64,000 nt of DNA from Candidatus Aegiribacteria sp. (GTDB taxonomy: Bacteria > Fermentibacterota > Fermentibacteria > Fermentibacterales > JCC-6). The DNA lies in contig JAUVLV010000006.1 in NCBI GenBank assembly GCA_030600545.1, positions 1 through 64,000 of the forward strand, read 5' to 3'. Both the position numbers and the translations under genes were made by a program. Of this stretch, positions 23,456 through 33,091 are shown in pieces. The notes below the pieces were generated by a model. The model saw only the letters and a list, made by a program, of their open reading frames with translations. It was not told the origin of the DNA and did no database searches. Every line of letters starts with the position of its first letter. The first letter of the stretch is position 1.

Positions 23456-25641
23456 CGCCTTTCGTATATCCAGGCAGATCTTTGAACCTTCTTAACATAC
23501 ATTCTGGTTTCTCTATAGGTTATCTGCTCAATATACAGTTCAGGGTCAGCAGGATTCCATCCATGCGTATTCACCCATCTTGTCGCGTTACCCGGGCCTG
23601 CATTGTAGGCCGCGAGGAAAAGGGGATTCTCACCGCTGAAATTTTCCTGCTGCCTGTTTATGTACAGTGCGCCGTACGGAAGCGAAGCAGCGGGATCGAA
23701 GAAATCATCATTTTCAAGGTTCGGAAGTCCGAACCATCGGGCAACATCGTAAGCGGTACCGGGCATAAGCTGCACAACACCCATGGCTCCAGCGCTTGAG
23801 ATCACCCATCGGTCAAAGTAACTCTCCTCCCTCATTATTCCCTGCAGTACGTTCGCTTCAAGAACAAGGGAATCCGTCGCCTCCAGTGCAAGCTGCCTGT
23901 AAGGCGAGGGAAAGTAAAAGCACAGAAGAGAATCGGGAAGTATTACGTTAGATGATTCCCTCAGGTCCGTATCAAAAGCACGCAGCATCCTGAGGACAGA
24001 CCCGTGACGCCCCATCAAAGACAGTACAACAGCCCTTGTGGAGGGGGAGTCGGATGAGCCCTGCGAGAGCATCTCCACCGCTGGAACCCCGAATCCCGCG
24101 GCTGTCATTCCAACAGCCAGCGAACATGCGTCATCTTCCATCAGGTCAATCTCAGGCACAGAAAATCCATTACTGCTTTCGATTCCAAGTCTGTCCGCAG
24201 CCAGTATTCCGTAGAACTCCCATGGATGCTCCTGAGCAACTACCAGAAGAAGTGAATCTCTAAGGTCATCTCTTCCGAGTTCACCTGCCAGTCTGGCTCT
24301 CCAGAAAAGCATTTCATCTCTCCAGTAACCGGCGGGCCATTGTTCGCACGCATGGGTCCAGAGCGAGTCTGCCTCTATGAATCTGCCAACCATGTAAAGG
24401 GAAAACCCGCCCCGCCAGTGAGCCCTTTCGTCACCTCCCCATGAACCTGAGGTTTTCAGTGAAGTCAGATAAGCTTCCGCAGCGCTGTTCCATTCCTGCT
24501 CACAATCGTAGTACTTACCCGCATTGTAAGCAGCTTCCCTTGCATGCGGATGCTCTGGAAATTCAGTCGCGAATTCCAGATAGGCCGGGTAGTAAACGCT
24601 TCCCAGGTTTTCAGAACCTTTCAATGCGTGAGCTCTGAAAAGAGCGGCTCTTGCTCTGACTGAATCGGGAGTTCCATCGCTTATGCTGTCGACGAGCTGA
24701 AGAAGCTCATCGTACTTCTCCCGCTGAAGCAGAACGGCCATATCTGTACCTGTTCTGTGCCAGGAGTCTCCTTTGCCGGAATAGGCGATTGCGAGATCGA
24801 CAGCACCGGATTCAACAAGACAGTCAACTACATCCCAGCGGGGGCTGTATTCGAAAAGATACCGCTGCAGAATTTCCTCCACAGCAATAGAACAGGCTCC
24901 ACAGCTGGAGTCCAAAGCTTCGTCCCAGAACCTGAGAGAACCGGAATCAGCCATAGACTGCATTTCAAGAAGCAAAAGCCTGCTTTCAGCCGTCGGTGAA
25001 ATCGAAGAAAGTATTTCAGTAAGCCAGGGTCCAGCGGTATCCATGGATGCCTCAAGTTCTCTCAGCAGTACGTTCCTTACCGATGGAAATAGAGGTTCAT
25101 ACTCCGCGAGACAACACAGTTTATCGGGAGAAAGACCTCCCGGCGCGGCAATATGTGCCATGACAAAGGCATCGCATGGACCGAGAATATCCGGAATATC
25201 AATCCCGGTCTCCACGAAATCGATTTCCCATGACAGCCATCTGTATAGCGTTAATTGTCCTGGAAATACATATTCAAGTGCCTTGTCGGGAGTTCCGGCA
25301 AGATCCAGAGCTGAAACCTTCCATCCCGAAAGAGAGCCGAAACCCTCCAGTTCCAGGTTATCAAGAAGGTTTACAAACTCATCTTCCATCGCCCTGCCAT
25401 GGTACAATCCAAGCATCCTGAACAGAACCTCATCCTTGAGCGTTGAGTCCTTACTCAGCGCTGACAATAGGGAATCACGCACGGTCTTGAATTCACCTGC
25501 CAGGTAGAGGGAATCAATATTCGAAAATGTATCCGTTTTGCTTTCCTCTACCGGTTCGGGAAGAGATATTTCTTCTTCATGAACACGGTTGCATGACAGC
25601 ACTGTCAGAATTACTGCTGAAAAACACAGAAGGAGTTTCAA
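23452..25641 (-). CDS. Lytic transglycosylase lipoprotein with TPR-like superhelix (paralogue 1)
   Basis: The protein has about 729 aa. The TTG at 25641 overlaps the upstream stop (TTGA) and has GGAG eight bases before it; the longer ATG frame at 25665 spoils the signal peptide. KLLLCFSAVILTVLSC gives a lipobox. Residues 60-570 are helical repeats as in Slt70. The C-terminal SLT domain has GIMREESYFDRW (catalytic Glu in the ES-x-F motif), GAMGVVQLMPGTA and LAAYNAGPGNATRW. It should cleave peptidoglycan to 1,6-anhydro products from the periplasmic face of a membrane. Confidence 0.9.
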   Translation of the reverse strand: MKLLLCFSAVILTVLSCNRVHEEEISLPEPVEESKTDTFSNIDSLYLAGEFKTVRDSLLSALSKDSTLKDEVLFRMLGLYHGRAMEDEFVNLLDNLELEGFGSLSGWKVSALDLAGTPDKALEYVFPGQLTLYRWLSWEIDFVETGIDIPDILGPCDAFVMAHIAAPGGLSPDKLCCLAEYEPLFPSVRNVLLRELEASMDTAGPWLTEILSSISPTAESRLLLLEMQSMADSGSLRFWDEALDSSCGACSIAVEEILQRYLFEYSPRWDVVDCLVESGAVDLAIAYSGKGDSWHRTGTDMAVLLQREKYDELLQLVDSISDGTPDSVRARAALFRAHALKGSENLGSVYYPAYLEFATEFPEHPHAREAAYNAGKYYDCEQEWNSAAEAYLTSLKTSGSWGGDERAHWRGGFSLYMVGRFIEADSLWTHACEQWPAGYWRDEMLFWRARLAGELGRDDLRDSLLLVVAQEHPWEFYGILAADRLGIESSNGFSVPEIDLMEDDACSLAVGMTAAGFGVPAVEMLSQGSSDSPSTRAVVLSLMGRHGSVLRMLRAFDTDLRESSNVILPDSLLCFYFPSPYRQLALEATDSLVLEANVLQGIMREESYFDRWVISSAGAMGVVQLMPGTAYDVARWFGLPNLENDDFFDPAASLPYGALYINRQQENFSGENPLFLAAYNAGPGNATRWVNTHGWNPADPELYIEQITYRETRMYVKKVQRSAWIYERR

Positions 25642-27779
25642 TTGAACAGCTCCAAATATATCCATGTATTAGCCATTACGTGCTTTACGTAACCTCTTGT
25701 TTCCGTCAGAGGAATCTGCTCTATAAATAGTTCGGGATCGCCATCCTCAAGGGGAAACTCCTCCATCCATTTTGCGGCGTTTCCCGGACCTGCATTGTAG
25801 GCGGCAAGCGCAAGAACCAGCGATCCGTTGAATGCCGAATACTGCCTTGAAAGATACAATGACCCGTACCGTATGGATTTTTCGGGAACGAAAAAATCTG
25901 ATCCTGACAGTACCGGCAGGCCGTACCATCTTGCTATGTCGCCCGCGGTACCGGGCATAAGCTGAATAAGCCCTGATGCTCCCACCCATGACCTTGCCCA
26001 TCTGTTGAAATAGCTCTCCTGGCGCATCAGTCCTGTTACAACCTCAGGCGGAATGTTCATTCCATCTACTGAACTCCAGGTTAGCTCCCGGTAAGGTGTC
26101 GGGAAATAAAAACAGAGAAGATTATCCGGAAGTATACCGATGTTCCCATCTCTCAGATGAAAATCCCATGCACGAAGCAAGGCCAGAGACTTACTGTGTT
26201 CACCCATAAGTGAAAGGGCCGCACAGCGGGTTCCCACATCACAGAGTTCGGTTCCATATAGCATTTCAGAAGCCATCGAACCGTACCCTCGGGACATCAT
26301 GTCAACAGCTTCAGCAGTTACAGAGTTATCGAGTAGACTGATCTGTGAAGTCTCAATATTAAGATAACATGAACCTGTTCTTGCAGCGGCAAGAAGCCCA
26401 TAGAATTCCCAGGGGAACCTTTCTGCGGTTTCGAGAAGAAGTTCATTCTCCCGCCCGGTATCACCTGTTCTGTTTGCGTACCTTGCACTCCAGAAGAGCA
26501 TTTCATCACACCAGGCGGAGAAGGGGTATTTCCCTATCCCTTCTGTCCATATGGAATCACCTGTGTTTCCCCTTCCGCACATGTAGTGACAGAATCCCCC
26601 CCGCCAGTAAGCTCTGGCTTCGCCGAAATCTCCGGAGGACAGGGCTGCCATGTAGGCGTCGGCCGCGGCTGGCCAGTTCCTTTCAGAGTCGTAGTATTTC
26701 GCTGCCAGATAGGCAGCTTCAGACGCCTTTTCATGCCAGGGGTATGAAGCGGCAAACGCAAGGTAACTTTCGTAGTACACTCCGGCAGGCTGCCGAAGAG
26801 CTCTGAGCGCCCTGGCTCGAAAGAGACCAGCCCTGGCTCTGAGAGTATCAGGAGAGTCGGGTGCAATGGAATCATATAACGCAAGAAGTTCGCCGTACTG
26901 TGAAGTATTTCTCAGAATCGCCATCGATACTCCGCTTGCGAAAGAGATGTCGCCTGATACCGTGGCAATGCTGTCTACTAAAGCGGTATATCCATTCTCA
27001 GCAAGTATATCCATGATCAACCAGGATCTTCCCCATTTGCCGGGATCAGTCCTCAGAAGAATAAGAGCGGCTGATAATGATATGTCTCTGCCAAGCCCAA
27101 GGCGATACTCCCAGGTTTCCGCAGAACCCCGCGCCAGGTGAATATCCCTGGCAGCAAGAAGCATATCCAGCCCGCTGCTCTCATAAACCGATGCCAGATT
27201 CAGAGCAGTCTCATCCCACCAGGAACCAGCGGTCTTCAGAGTCAGCTCCAGCTCTTCTATAACTTCATCTCCGAGGAAACCGACAAGGGCGGCATCTGTA
27301 ACGCTCTGATCGATCTGTCCTTTAGTCATACGGCCATCGGCACAGATCATCGCCCTTACAGCCCTTTCTGCAATACAGTCAGGCTCAGAGAGAATACATG
27401 ACATAGGTGATTGGTCCGATTCCATTTGTAGCCATAATAACAGCAGGACATTATCGGAAGGTACAAGGGGCAGAGCCTCAAAAGACCTCCTGGACAGGCC
27501 CAGGAGAGATACTTTCCACCCGTAAAGATCTTCTCCGGTCTCGTGCTGTATGCTGTCAAGAAGAAGGATGCATTCGTCTTCCATTCCCGCTCCGTGATAA
27601 AGGCCGGCAATTCTGTAGAGAATGACATCTCCGGGGATATAATCATCCCTCAGCAGCGAAAGGAGTTCCGAAACCGCCAGTTCATTGCTTCCCGTAAGAA
27701 TCAGCGAATCCGCGCGGTGGAGAGATGCCGGTGCCAGGGGCAATGATACGGCCAGCAGCGTTAGAAGAAATTTAATCAT
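25638..27779 (-). CDS. Lytic transglycosylase, secreted, with TPR-like superhelix (paralogue 2)
   Basis: The 713-aa product has the same architecture as the next gene. Its signal peptide is MIKFLLTLLAVSLPLAPAS with no lipobox Cys, so this copy should be soluble in the periplasm. The SLT domain has GLMRQESYFNRW (catalytic Glu), GASGLIQLMPGTAGDIARWYG and LALAAYNAGPGNAAKW. The two genes share order and many blocks (for example AAYLAAKYYDSERNW here and AAYNAGKYYDCEQEW there), so they are a tandem duplication with different localisation. Confidence 0.9.
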   Translation of the reverse strand: MIKFLLTLLAVSLPLAPASLHRADSLILTGSNELAVSELLSLLRDDYIPGDVILYRIAGLYHGAGMEDECILLLDSIQHETGEDLYGWKVSLLGLSRRSFEALPLVPSDNVLLLLWLQMESDQSPMSCILSEPDCIAERAVRAMICADGRMTKGQIDQSVTDAALVGFLGDEVIEELELTLKTAGSWWDETALNLASVYESSGLDMLLAARDIHLARGSAETWEYRLGLGRDISLSAALILLRTDPGKWGRSWLIMDILAENGYTALVDSIATVSGDISFASGVSMAILRNTSQYGELLALYDSIAPDSPDTLRARAGLFRARALRALRQPAGVYYESYLAFAASYPWHEKASEAAYLAAKYYDSERNWPAAADAYMAALSSGDFGEARAYWRGGFCHYMCGRGNTGDSIWTEGIGKYPFSAWCDEMLFWSARYANRTGDTGRENELLLETAERFPWEFYGLLAAARTGSCYLNIETSQISLLDNSVTAEAVDMMSRGYGSMASEMLYGTELCDVGTRCAALSLMGEHSKSLALLRAWDFHLRDGNIGILPDNLLCFYFPTPYRELTWSSVDGMNIPPEVVTGLMRQESYFNRWARSWVGASGLIQLMPGTAGDIARWYGLPVLSGSDFFVPEKSIRYGSLYLSRQYSAFNGSLVLALAAYNAGPGNAAKWMEEFPLEDGDPELFIEQIPLTETRGYVKHVMANTWIYLELFN

Positions 27780-27790
27780 CGTTATCCAGT

Positions 27791-29278
27791 CTAGTGTCTG
27801 AAATGCCGTGTTCCCGTAAATACCATGGACATACCGTGCTGATTCACCGCATCGATTACTTCCTGATCACGCATCGATCCACCTGGCTGCACTATGGCTG
27901 CTATCCCCTCTTCGGCTGCGCGGTCAGGGCCGTCTCTGAAGGGAAAAAAGCCGTCGGAAGCCAGTACTGCTCCCTCAAGGGAATGCCCTTCCCTTTTTGC
28001 CCTTCGAATGGCAAGGTCAAGGCTTTCGATCCTGCTCATCTGACCGGCACCCACACCAAGTGTGCCCATGCTGTCACCAACGACTATGGCATTGCTTTTG
28101 ACTGACCTGCAAACCCGCCAGAGAATGTCCATGGCCGCAAGCTCCCGTTCTGATGGTTCACGTTCGGAAACTACATCGATTTTTTCAAGGCCGGTTACAG
28201 AATCCGGGTCCTGAAAAAGCAGTCCTCCCAGAATACTTCTGATCTGCCTTCCAGCTTTCACACTCTCCGGCATTCTCAGAATTCTCAGCTTCTTTCTTTT
28301 CTGAAGCCGCAGCAGAGCATCCTCATCAAAGGAAGGAGCCATTACTATTTCCAGGAATAGTCCTTTCAATCTGGCGACAAGCTCCATATCCACATTGCAG
28401 TTCAGTGCGAGTATTCCCCCGTACGGAGAGATTCTGTCGGCCCTGAAAGCATTCTCAAAGGCCTCAGCGGGAGTAGCTCCTGTTCCTGTTCCACAGGGAT
28501 TGCCGTGTTTCATGAGAATGGCGGAAACGGAACCTTTCTGCATTTCAACCGCAAGATCCCATGCGGCAGTTGCATCCAGATAATTGTTGTAGCTCAGGGC
28601 TTTTCCACCAAGGATTTCCGCACTTCCAAAACCATTTTTGGGCCATGGAAAATGCACTACAGCCGACTGATGTGGATTCTCTCCGTACCGAAGCTCGGGC
28701 ACAAAACCCCGCTCAAGGCTCAACGAAATATCAAGATCGTAGCGCGATGTAATGTCGAAGGTTCTCGATGCCATCATCCGTCTGAACGCCTCATTGTCAT
28801 GTTCGTTTGAAATCGCTTCAAGTACTGCGGGAAAAATATCACATCCGACAGCTGAAATGACATGGTGCCAGTTTTTTGCAGCTCCGCGGGCCATAGTCGG
28901 GCCACCGATGTCGATGAATTCAACCAGCTCCGGATCAACAGCTTCCATTCCGGCTGTTTTCTCAAAAGGATAGAAATCAACAGCAACCAGGTCGAACACC
29001 GGTTTTCCCTCACTTATTCTGGCTTTCCTGTCTTCTCCTGCGGCAAGGATAGCCGCATGAAGTTCAGGATGAAGGGTCTTCACCCTTCCTTCCAGTAATG
29101 AGCTTATACCTGTGATTTCTTCGGTTGAAACCACATCTGTTCCGCTCTCTCTTATATGCCTGGCCGTTCCTCCGGATGCGTATATCTTCCACCCCATATC
29201 GGAAAGCCCAAGAGTCAGCTCATCGAGCCCTTTTTTGTTCCAGGCACTGATCAGAGCGGTTCTTCTTGCGTCAGCCAT
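27791..29278 (-). CDS. purH: Bifunctional AICAR formyltransferase / IMP cyclohydrolase
   Basis: PurH catalyses the last two steps of IMP synthesis. From the ATG at 29278 the protein has 495 aa, near the family norm. I chose it over the longer frame because GGAGGACA precedes it and MADARRTALISAWNKKGLDEL is the usual start. The N-terminal MGS-like cyclohydrolase domain has IYASGGTARHI and GRVKTLHPELHAAIL. The formyltransferase domain has RYGENPHQSA, KHGNPCGTG, SPYGGILALN and SDGFFPF(R)D. It overlaps nadE by 8 bp. No other purine genes are close. Confidence 0.95.
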   Translation of the reverse strand: MADARRTALISAWNKKGLDELTLGLSDMGWKIYASGGTARHIRESGTDVVSTEEITGISSLLEGRVKTLHPELHAAILAAGEDRKARISEGKPVFDLVAVDFYPFEKTAGMEAVDPELVEFIDIGGPTMARGAAKNWHHVISAVGCDIFPAVLEAISNEHDNEAFRRMMASRTFDITSRYDLDISLSLERGFVPELRYGENPHQSAVVHFPWPKNGFGSAEILGGKALSYNNYLDATAAWDLAVEMQKGSVSAILMKHGNPCGTGTGATPAEAFENAFRADRISPYGGILALNCNVDMELVARLKGLFLEIVMAPSFDEDALLRLQKRKKLRILRMPESVKAGRQIRSILGGLLFQDPDSVTGLEKIDVVSEREPSERELAAMDILWRVCRSVKSNAIVVGDSMGTLGVGAGQMSRIESLDLAIRRAKREGHSLEGAVLASDGFFPFRDGPDRAAEEGIAAIVQPGGSMRDQEVIDAVNQHGMSMVFTGTRHFRH

Positions 29279-30014
29279 TGTCCTCCATCCATTTTCTTGC
29301 ATCAAAATATACCGTTGGATTCCTTTTATGTTCCGTGGACTGAACCATCTTCTCAATTATTGAAGCTGCTTCCCCGGAGATATCTCCTTCCTGAAAATAC
29401 GCCCTGATATCCCGGTATGAAACTCCCATTTCCCCCTCATCGCTCTGCCCTGGCCATAACCCGGCAGACGGAACTCTGTCAATGACCCGGCGTGGCAGCC
29501 CCAGTGTCGCTGCAAGTTCTTTTACCTCATCCTTGAACAATCTGCCTATGGGGAGAAAATCTGAAGCTCCGTCCCCCCACTTCGTCCAGTAACCTACAAG
29601 TATTTCAGAGTAATTACTCGTTCCCAGAACAAGCCTTCCCGAAGAATGTGCATAGAGCATTATCATTCTGAGCCGCGATTTGACATTTGCCAGGTTCATT
29701 ACGGATGAATCATCAAGTTCATCGGTAAAGGATTGAAATATCCGGGACAGGTCAATAATCTTGTAGACGATCTCCAGATGCTCCGCTATCCTCACTCCGT
29801 CATCCGTATCCGACTGCATGCTCCCGCACGGCATTATCAATCCAAATACATTCTCATTTCCCAGGGCTTCAGCACATAGCGCGGCTGAAACAGCGGAATC
29901 AAGACCTCCGCTCAGGCCGACAACCACACCTGTTGCCGATGCTTCAGATATGATCTGTCTTATCCATTTCTCAATCGAATTTGCCAATGCTCTGTAATCA
30001 GTTATCTGTCCCAT
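29271..30014 (-). CDS. nadE: NH3-dependent NAD+ synthetase
   Basis: The 247-aa short form makes NAD+ from deamido-NAD+, ATP and ammonia. The ATP-pyrophosphatase P-loop VVGLSGGLDSA lies at 31-41. NYSEILVGYWTKWGDGASDFLPIG and LFKDEVKELAATLGLP are diagnostic (in the middle third). There is no fused glutaminase domain, so ammonia must come from elsewhere; the amidotransferase at 60714 is a possible but unlinked source. Confidence 0.94.
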   Translation of the reverse strand: MGQITDYRALANSIEKWIRQIISEASATGVVVGLSGGLDSAVSAALCAEALGNENVFGLIMPCGSMQSDTDDGVRIAEHLEIVYKIIDLSRIFQSFTDELDDSSVMNLANVKSRLRMIMLYAHSSGRLVLGTSNYSEILVGYWTKWGDGASDFLPIGRLFKDEVKELAATLGLPRRVIDRVPSAGLWPGQSDEGEMGVSYRDIRAYFQEGDISGEAASIIEKMVQSTEHKRNPTVYFDARKWMEDNG

Positions 30015-30017
30015 AAC

Positions 30018-32081
30018 CTATTCCCTTACCGGCTTTAATGATAACTTTCTTTCCATGGGCTCAACTTTGAGAACCTCAACTTCAATAAGTGAACCTTCAT
30101 GATAGGGTCCTCCGGATTCTGTGAAAGGAATTCCGGCTCGTCTAATATCGTTTTTGTGAGCCATCCCCTCTACAGGAACACCCTCAATCCTTACGAAGAT
30201 ACCAAAGCTCTTAATACCGGTAACCACACCATTGAAAACCTTTCCAATATTTTTTGACAGAAACAGAAGAGCCATAAGTTCTTCAGCTTCCCTCTCCGCG
30301 CTCTCAGCATTGTCCTCATTCGCGTTGCATAACTCAGCGAGTCCTGCAAGGTCGGAACCCTGAGCCGGGATTTCGCCTCTTTCCAGAACGGCCAGAACCT
30401 GGTGAACAATCAGGTCGGGATAGCGGCGGATTGGGCTTGTGAAATGCAGATAGCTTCTCAGCGCCAACCCGAAATGCCCCGTATTCGACGGAAGATAGAC
30501 AGCTTTCTGCATCGATCTGAGGATATACTCAATGGCAAGGTCATGCAGGGGTGAATCCCGCAGGCTGTCCAGTATCTTCTTCAGAACGGCAGGGCTGTGT
30601 ATCCTTCCCCCCGGAAGTGAAATGTCAAGCTGATCAAGTTGTTGCGCAAGACGCTCCTCGGATACGGAGTCAGGATCATCGTGTACTCTGAAAATAACAG
30701 GCAGTCCTGACCAGATGCAGTGATCCGCGACAGCCCTGTTGGCCTCCACCATGAAATTCTCGATCAGTCTGTGTGCCCTGTCTGAAGGTACTGCTCTGAA
30801 ACCATCAGGCCAGCCGTCCTCTCCAAAAACAGTCCGGTATTCTCTGCTCCCCAGATCAAGAGCGCCCCTTTCCTCGCGGAGGGAATCAAGGTCCGCAGAA
30901 AGTGCTCCCATGGAGTTGAACAGCTGCTGGAGTTCGCTATCGGATCCTTCGCCCTCAAGGTACTCCAGAGCTTCTTCGTAGGTCATTCTTCTGCTTGAAC
31001 GTATTACGGAGGGAACGATAGTGAAATCCAGGCGTTCACCGGTAGAATCGAATTCCATCACCACTGTTCTAGCAGGTCTTTCCTCACCTGGTTTCAGGCT
31101 GCACGCCCCGTTGGAAAGCACCTGGGGAATCATGGGCAATACTCTGTCAGGAAGATATACACTTGTCCCCCTGCGCTGCGCTTCTTCATCCAGTTGACTG
31201 CCGGGGGTAACGTAATGAGCGACATCTGCTATATGAACGTACAGAATCCTGATATCGCCCTTAATCACTATTGAAACAGCATCATCAAAATCCCTGGCAT
31301 CCACGGGATCAATGGTAATGGTTGGAAGATCCCGGAAATCCTCTCTTCCTTCCAGAGTCCAGGGTTCGGAAGCCAGTTCTTCAGCTTTTAATATCACACT
31401 TCTGGGGAATTTATCAGGAATGCCATGATCAAGCACAACCGAATCTATCAATGCACCCGGAGAGGAGGGGCTGCCAAGGTCCTTCTTCATATCGGCTGCC
31501 AGTTTCCTTCCCGAATAGTCCAGTTTCGCGAATACAAGCCTTCCCTGCGTGATATCCGCAGCGGAATCTGTTCTCAATAGTATATTTCTGGGAAGCACCG
31601 GGTTAACGGGATCGATCACCCATTTTCTTCCTCTTTTCCTTGCTACACCGCTTATTCCCTGCCTGCGGCGTTTCAGGACAACCTCGACCTTTCCCCTGTA
31701 CCGGGCTTCTCCCGGAAGCGCTCCAAGCTTTCTGACCATGACAGAATCACCATCAAGCGAACCGGCATCATTGCGGGGATCTATCTCTATCCGATCTCCA
31801 TCGGTTTTAACGAAACCACTGCCGTCAGCACGCTTGATGATGATTCCACTCGATATTCCAAGTTCCGATGGAAGCGCATACTTCTCGCTTTCCGCAGTCC
31901 ACAGCTGCCCTTTTTCAACAAGCTGCTCCACAACTCCCGAGAGGTGAGGGTGAACGCCTTCCAACCGTTTTGCGATCTGCTGAAAAGTCAGCCTTGATGA
32001 GGGTTCGCGCTGAAACAGTTCCAGCACTGCATCAGAGGATACTTCACGGGACCGGGAAGGATCTGGTGTGCCGGTCGCCAT
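30018..32081 (-). CDS. rnr: Ribonuclease R (RNB-family 3'-5' exoribonuclease)
   Basis: The 687-aa product has a winged-helix N-terminus (about 15-70), cold-shock domains, then the RNB catalytic domain. The latter has PTITIDPVDARDFDDAVSI (metal-binding Asp cluster), SVYLPDRVLPMIP and LRSYLHFTSPIRRYPDLIVHQ. A C-terminal S1 domain follows (GVVTGIKSFGIFVRIEGV...). It degrades structured RNA processively. The start is two bases after the upstream stop (TGATATG). Order in this operon: rarA-pcm-(kinase-like)-rnr-nadE-purH. Confidence 0.94.
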   Translation of the reverse strand: MATGTPDPSRSREVSSDAVLELFQREPSSRLTFQQIAKRLEGVHPHLSGVVEQLVEKGQLWTAESEKYALPSELGISSGIIIKRADGSGFVKTDGDRIEIDPRNDAGSLDGDSVMVRKLGALPGEARYRGKVEVVLKRRRQGISGVARKRGRKWVIDPVNPVLPRNILLRTDSAADITQGRLVFAKLDYSGRKLAADMKKDLGSPSSPGALIDSVVLDHGIPDKFPRSVILKAEELASEPWTLEGREDFRDLPTITIDPVDARDFDDAVSIVIKGDIRILYVHIADVAHYVTPGSQLDEEAQRRGTSVYLPDRVLPMIPQVLSNGACSLKPGEERPARTVVMEFDSTGERLDFTIVPSVIRSSRRMTYEEALEYLEGEGSDSELQQLFNSMGALSADLDSLREERGALDLGSREYRTVFGEDGWPDGFRAVPSDRAHRLIENFMVEANRAVADHCIWSGLPVIFRVHDDPDSVSEERLAQQLDQLDISLPGGRIHSPAVLKKILDSLRDSPLHDLAIEYILRSMQKAVYLPSNTGHFGLALRSYLHFTSPIRRYPDLIVHQVLAVLERGEIPAQGSDLAGLAELCNANEDNAESAEREAEELMALLFLSKNIGKVFNGVVTGIKSFGIFVRIEGVPVEGMAHKNDIRRAGIPFTESGGPYHEGSLIEVEVLKVEPMERKLSLKPVRE

Positions 32082-32082
32082 A

Positions 32083-33090
32083 TCAGAGAACCTTTTTACT
32101 GACAGGTACCAGAAGAGAGACTGATCCGTTTTCAGTATTCCATCTGTTCAGTTTGAATATCATACCGGTATGAAAAGCCATCAGTGAAGCCCTGGTGAGC
32201 AGGTCAGCAGCAGAATCCATGTTGTTGAGGCAGAGTCCGGAACCCTTCGGAGGGGAAGTCCATTTTATTCTGAACTCCGCCGCGTTCCCCCGGGGGGACG
32301 CAATCATCCTTATGGATCCGATGCCGTTAACAGAAATCGTAGTTGAGGCGACAATGAGCCCGATGAGAAGGTTCATCCGGTTTTTACTGACAGGAAGTTT
32401 CCGGGGCATTCCTTCTTTTTCCTCGTACGAGAATTCAACGGATGTTCCACTCGACATCTGGCCGAGTTCAAGTATGTCCGCTTCGTTCCCTAAGGTCCAT
32501 TCACTTTTAACATCAGGTGTTGAGTATATGGCCAGTCTTTCCAGGAAGCTCCTCAGTTCCTCCGTACCCTCAAGCGCAATAGAGAGTTTTTCCTTCACCT
32601 TATCAGACTGACTGCTGTGAAATTCAGCAAGTTCTACGTTTCCCATTATCCTCGCGAGGATATTGTTCATGTTATGAAGGAAGAATGGAAGAAGAGAACC
32701 GGTTCGCTCCCATAGAATGAGGTTCAGGTTCGCTGCTTCCCCGGCATCAATTCCAGCATAACAGATCATCTTTCTTAATACATCCAGGGAGAAATCACAC
32801 ATCTGAAGAAATACAGGAAACCCGGTTCCGGAATCGGGTGAAAATGGGAGTATGACAGCTGACAGAACATCTGGAGAAAGATGCTTCCCCTCCGTTTCCG
32901 TGTACATAATCTCAAGTTCCTTCTTATCACATGGGCAGAAAATCGCGAAGATCATTCTTTCGGGATAATCAAGTTCCTTTAATTTTTCAACTGTTATGCA
33001 GGATGATGGAATTCTGCCCTCAATCAGTTCACAGATATTTTCCCTTTCACTTCCTGTTAAAACAACTAACCCCTGTCTGCTGTTATCCAT
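32083..33090 (-). CDS. Degenerate histidine-kinase-like protein
   Basis: The protein has about 335 aa from the ATG at 33090, two bases after the pcm stop; a GTG 9 bp upstream is in frame. It has no signal peptide or membrane segment. LPFFLHNMNNILARIMGNVELAE (near 136-158) resembles the dimerisation/phospho-acceptor helix of two-component kinases, with His139. The C-terminal third has the rough outline of an HATPase domain (MNLLIGLIVAS, SGLCLNNMDSAADLL) but clear N and G boxes are missing. It may be a non-catalytic regulator. No response regulator is nearby. Confidence 0.5.
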   Translation of the reverse strand: MDNSRQGLVVLTGSERENICELIEGRIPSSCITVEKLKELDYPERMIFAIFCPCDKKELEIMYTETEGKHLSPDVLSAVILPFSPDSGTGFPVFLQMCDFSLDVLRKMICYAGIDAGEAANLNLILWERTGSLLPFFLHNMNNILARIMGNVELAEFHSSQSDKVKEKLSIALEGTEELRSFLERLAIYSTPDVKSEWTLGNEADILELGQMSSGTSVEFSYEEKEGMPRKLPVSKNRMNLLIGLIVASTTISVNGIGSIRMIASPRGNAAEFRIKWTSPPKGSGLCLNNMDSAADLLTRASLMAFHTGMIFKLNRWNTENGSVSLLVPVSKKVL

Positions 33091-33091
33091 A

